This document shows positions 62,217-64,000 of a stretch of DNA of 64,000 nucleotides, one piece after another. The translations under genes and the position numbers were made by a program. The stretch is from the NCBI RefSeq assembly GCF_030325625.1, contig NZ_JACAIS010000008.1, forward strand, positions 186,001 through 250,000, read 5' to 3'. This DNA comes from Sphingobacterium sp. N143. GTDB lineage: Bacteria; Bacteroidota; Bacteroidia; Sphingobacteriales; Sphingobacteriaceae. The notes under the pieces were generated by a model. That model was not told the DNA's origin and ran no database searches. It saw nothing but the letters and a program-made list of their open reading frames with translations. Positions within the stretch are counted from its first letter, which is position 1. Every line of letters starts with the position of its first letter.

Positions 62217-63509
62217 TTAATACTGATCACTAATGACCAATGTTTCTATCGGACGTATCTCCGGCACTACTTTTAACCCGTAGCGTTCCAGCTCTTCGTT
62301 CAACCCCTCTAGCGTAAAGAAATCCAGCGTCATGCCGTCAAACTCCATATCAACATTTCCGTCGTAATGCGTGTCATTTACAAAAGGTTTTTGTAAGGTA
62401 CCTTCTATCATTCCACCTACGGTATTCAAAAAAGCGACAAAGGGCTGATTTTTTAAGATCCTTTTTTCATCGGCAAACAAGTTCCCTTTGGCAGATTCAT
62501 TTCTGCGCCTAAAGGTGCTAAAGCCCTTTCCGCCTTTCGATTTCAGTTTATCTTTATTCCCAGTGCGTTTAAGCACCAAGGTTTCCATTGAAATGGTATC
62601 CCAAGAGAATTTTAAGGAGAAGTAGTTGGCGAGGTCTTTTTTCATAAATTCATATTTGTCCCGCTCTCTTCCTTTGGGAACCAGCAGATGATATACATAC
62701 GTATGCTTGTAATACCATTCTTCGGGGTTCTCGAGATGCTCGGGACGACGGTAAAGATCGGGATTTCGCACATTCAGGGTAGTCTTCCAGGGCAGCCGCC
62801 AGTTCACAGAGCCAGAGCCACCAAAAGCGGACTGTATCAAATAAAGTACCGTTACATTCCTCGCTGTGATGCTTCGGGCAGTCCCCCAGTCCCCGCCGTT
62901 AAACCGAAGCCCGTTAATAGTTAACGCTAGATAACTGAAAGACTGCAAGTCAGATTCGTACGCCTTATCAAACAAGGAGGTCCTAACGTCGGTTTGTATA
63001 ACGGGTTTTGAATTCAAATGCTCGCCTCTCAGGAATTTACGGATATTTGCAGCGTTTATTGAGATCGCATGCGCTATATACTTTACATTGAGCTCTTCAT
63101 CTAGCCATACAATACGTGGAAATGCCCGTACATCAAACATCTTGTGTAATAAGGTGTCGCCCGAGATCATTTTTACCTGAGGTTTTTTAATCCAGTCACG
63201 CTTAGCGAAAAGGCTTTCTGTCGAATCTTTGCTTTCCCTATTAACCATGATAATCTGTATAGAATCGCCAAACATTGCCTGTAGCTTTTCAACTTTAGGA
63301 AAAGATTCAATGCATGAAGAGCAGCCATGCCCCCAAAAATCAAGAATAGTTAGCTTATAGTTATGCGGTTCCAAGCCGACTTCCTTATCTGGAGCCAATA
63401 CTTCTTTAAATTTCAATGCAGGCAGCTTATCGCCTACTTGTAGCGTCTGTGCAACGGCCATCTTCATGAAGATGACCATTGCCATGAGAAGAATAATCTG
63501 TTTATTCAT
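62217..63509 (-). CDS. TlpA-like thioredoxin with long C-terminal extension
   Basis: 430 residues. A signal peptide (ending AVAQ, residue 21) is followed by a thioredoxin fold with the site HGCSSC (Cys63, Cys66) in LTILDFWGHGCSSCIESFPKVEKL, then a cis-Pro region (VRAFPRIVWLDEELNVKYIAH). Residues 170-430 form an extension without a motif I know (for example RNVTVLYLIQSAFGGSG and ending VVPEIRPIETLVISDQY). CSSC instead of CGPC changes the redox potential. It overlaps the SusD gene by 8 bases and is part of its operon. Confidence 0.85.
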   Translation of the reverse strand: MNKQIILLMAMVIFMKMAVAQTLQVGDKLPALKFKEVLAPDKEVGLEPHNYKLTILDFWGHGCSSCIESFPKVEKLQAMFGDSIQIIMVNRESKDSTESLFAKRDWIKKPQVKMISGDTLLHKMFDVRAFPRIVWLDEELNVKYIAHAISINAANIRKFLRGEHLNSKPVIQTDVRTSLFDKAYESDLQSFSYLALTINGLRFNGGDWGTARSITARNVTVLYLIQSAFGGSGSVNWRLPWKTTLNVRNPDLYRRPEHLENPEEWYYKHTYVYHLLVPKGRERDKYEFMKKDLANYFSLKFSWDTISMETLVLKRTGNKDKLKSKGGKGFSTFRRRNESAKGNLFADEKRILKNQPFVAFLNTVGGMIEGTLQKPFVNDTHYDGNVDMEFDGMTLDFFTLEGLNEELERYGLKVVPEIRPIETLVISDQY

Positions 63510-64000
63510 TATAGCCGGGATTTTGTGTTAGATAAGTGTTCAATAATATTTCTTTGCTGGGGATCGGTAAATATTTGGCATAAGGCTGCCATGTCGGTTT
63601 TGCTTTACCGAGTACTGCGTCAATGGTATTCCAGCGAATCAGGTCAAACCAGCGGTGTCCCCATTCTGCAAAAAGCTCATTTTGGCGCTCCCCTTTGATT
63701 GCGTCCCAAAGCAAAGAAGCGTTTGCAAATTGATATTCCGATAAACCAGCCCGCTTTCGGACCACATTTAAAGCCGCTGTCGCCTCCTCATATTGCTTCA
63801 TTCCATATAATGATTCGGCACGGATCAGATAAATTTCGGCCAATCGAAAGACCACATTGTATTCTTCAATAGGAGTCATCAGCCGGCTCTTGTACTTCAC
63901 CGGATAGTGATAAGTCGTTCCTGAAATCGTATTGGAATTGATCCACGACTGTTTTCGGAGGTCAGTAGCTACATAGCTTTGCAGTAGATCTTCTCGTAGT
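63502..64000 (-). CDS. SusD/RagB-family lipoprotein, C-terminal part (cut by window edge)
   Basis: The frame is open to base 64000, so the start is outside the window; a GTG at 63898-63900 is internal. The visible end has VVFRLAEIYLIRAESLYGMKQYEEATAALNVVRKRAGL and RQNELFAEWGHRWFDLIRWNTIDAVLG, the SusD C-terminal signature. It is read before the TlpA-like gene, with which it overlaps by 8 bases, so the two are translationally coupled. The partner SusC should lie just to the right. Confidence 0.95.
   Translation of the reverse strand, partial: LREDLLQSYVATDLRKQSWINSNTISGTTYHYPVKYKSRLMTPIEEYNVVFRLAEIYLIRAESLYGMKQYEEATAALNVVRKRAGLSEYQFANASLLWDAIKGERQNELFAEWGHRWFDLIRWNTIDAVLGKAKPTWQPYAKYLPIPSKEILLNTYLTQNPGYNE

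Noticed and set aside
1..64000. tRNA or rRNA genes
   Set aside because: No cloverleaf-like stretch or conserved rRNA segment was noticed on either strand, although a dedicated search was not possible.

Overview
The window looks like chromosomal DNA from a Bacteroidota bacterium of the Sphingobacterium/Pedobacter type. The support is three SusC/SusD-type uptake loci (the last cut by the right edge), a FecI/FecR-type sigma/anti-sigma pair, GLPGLI, DUF6266 and DUF5675 proteins, DUF4369-TlpA thioredoxins, and several promoters with the Bacteroidota -7 motif TAnnTTTG. No tRNA, rRNA or CRISPR array was recognised. Genus placement is inference.

Layout. 1-7115: mostly housekeeping or hypothetical genes (DUF4142 fragment, outer-membrane and secreted proteins, DUF488 + DUF2945, a DUF4369-TlpA thioredoxin, a GNAT acetyltransferase, a general-stress-type SDR). 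7207-11843: a SusC/SusD pair. 11983-17927: an outer-membrane beta-barrel protein plus GLPGLI protein, transcribed away from a histidine kinase/response regulator pair; the shared intergenic region carries a helically phased array of GTTA repeats. 18058-34807: a redox/detoxification and regulator region (HxlR and AraC regulators, aldo/keto reductase, many SDRs, two carboxymuconolactone-decarboxylase-like proteins, a quinone-oxidoreductase-like enzyme) with many decayed genes. Part of it (about 28.2-34.9 kb) lies between two 182-bp direct repeats exactly 6,820 bp apart and contains three copies of a 42-bp promoter element. 34849-38648: a decay zone with an apparently intact IS21-type element (istA/istB).

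38649-50765: a small lipoprotein, an M16 peptidase, then a sigma - FecR - SusC (STN) - SusD - TlpA locus read leftward, a plausible peptide/protein uptake and degradation system. 50932-53934: AraC, SDR, and a cyclase-family hydrolase. 54113-61382: a second copy of the 38.6-kb lipoprotein, then a compact leftward cassette (two DUF6266 proteins, a DUF5675 protein, a 92-residue protein and a 60-residue holin-like membrane protein) with an HTH protein and a membrane-bound LytTR-like regulator upstream, followed by unknown genes and an AraC regulator. This cassette is the best candidate for an undescribed system. A decayed copy of its holin-like gene, with its terminator, lies at 42.7 kb, and the lipoprotein paralogue lies on the same side in both places. 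61758-64000: a small secreted protein, a TlpA-like protein with a long C-terminal extension, and the end of a third SusD.

Everything rests on reading the sequence and on family knowledge; no searches were run. Identities and repeat matches were counted by eye.
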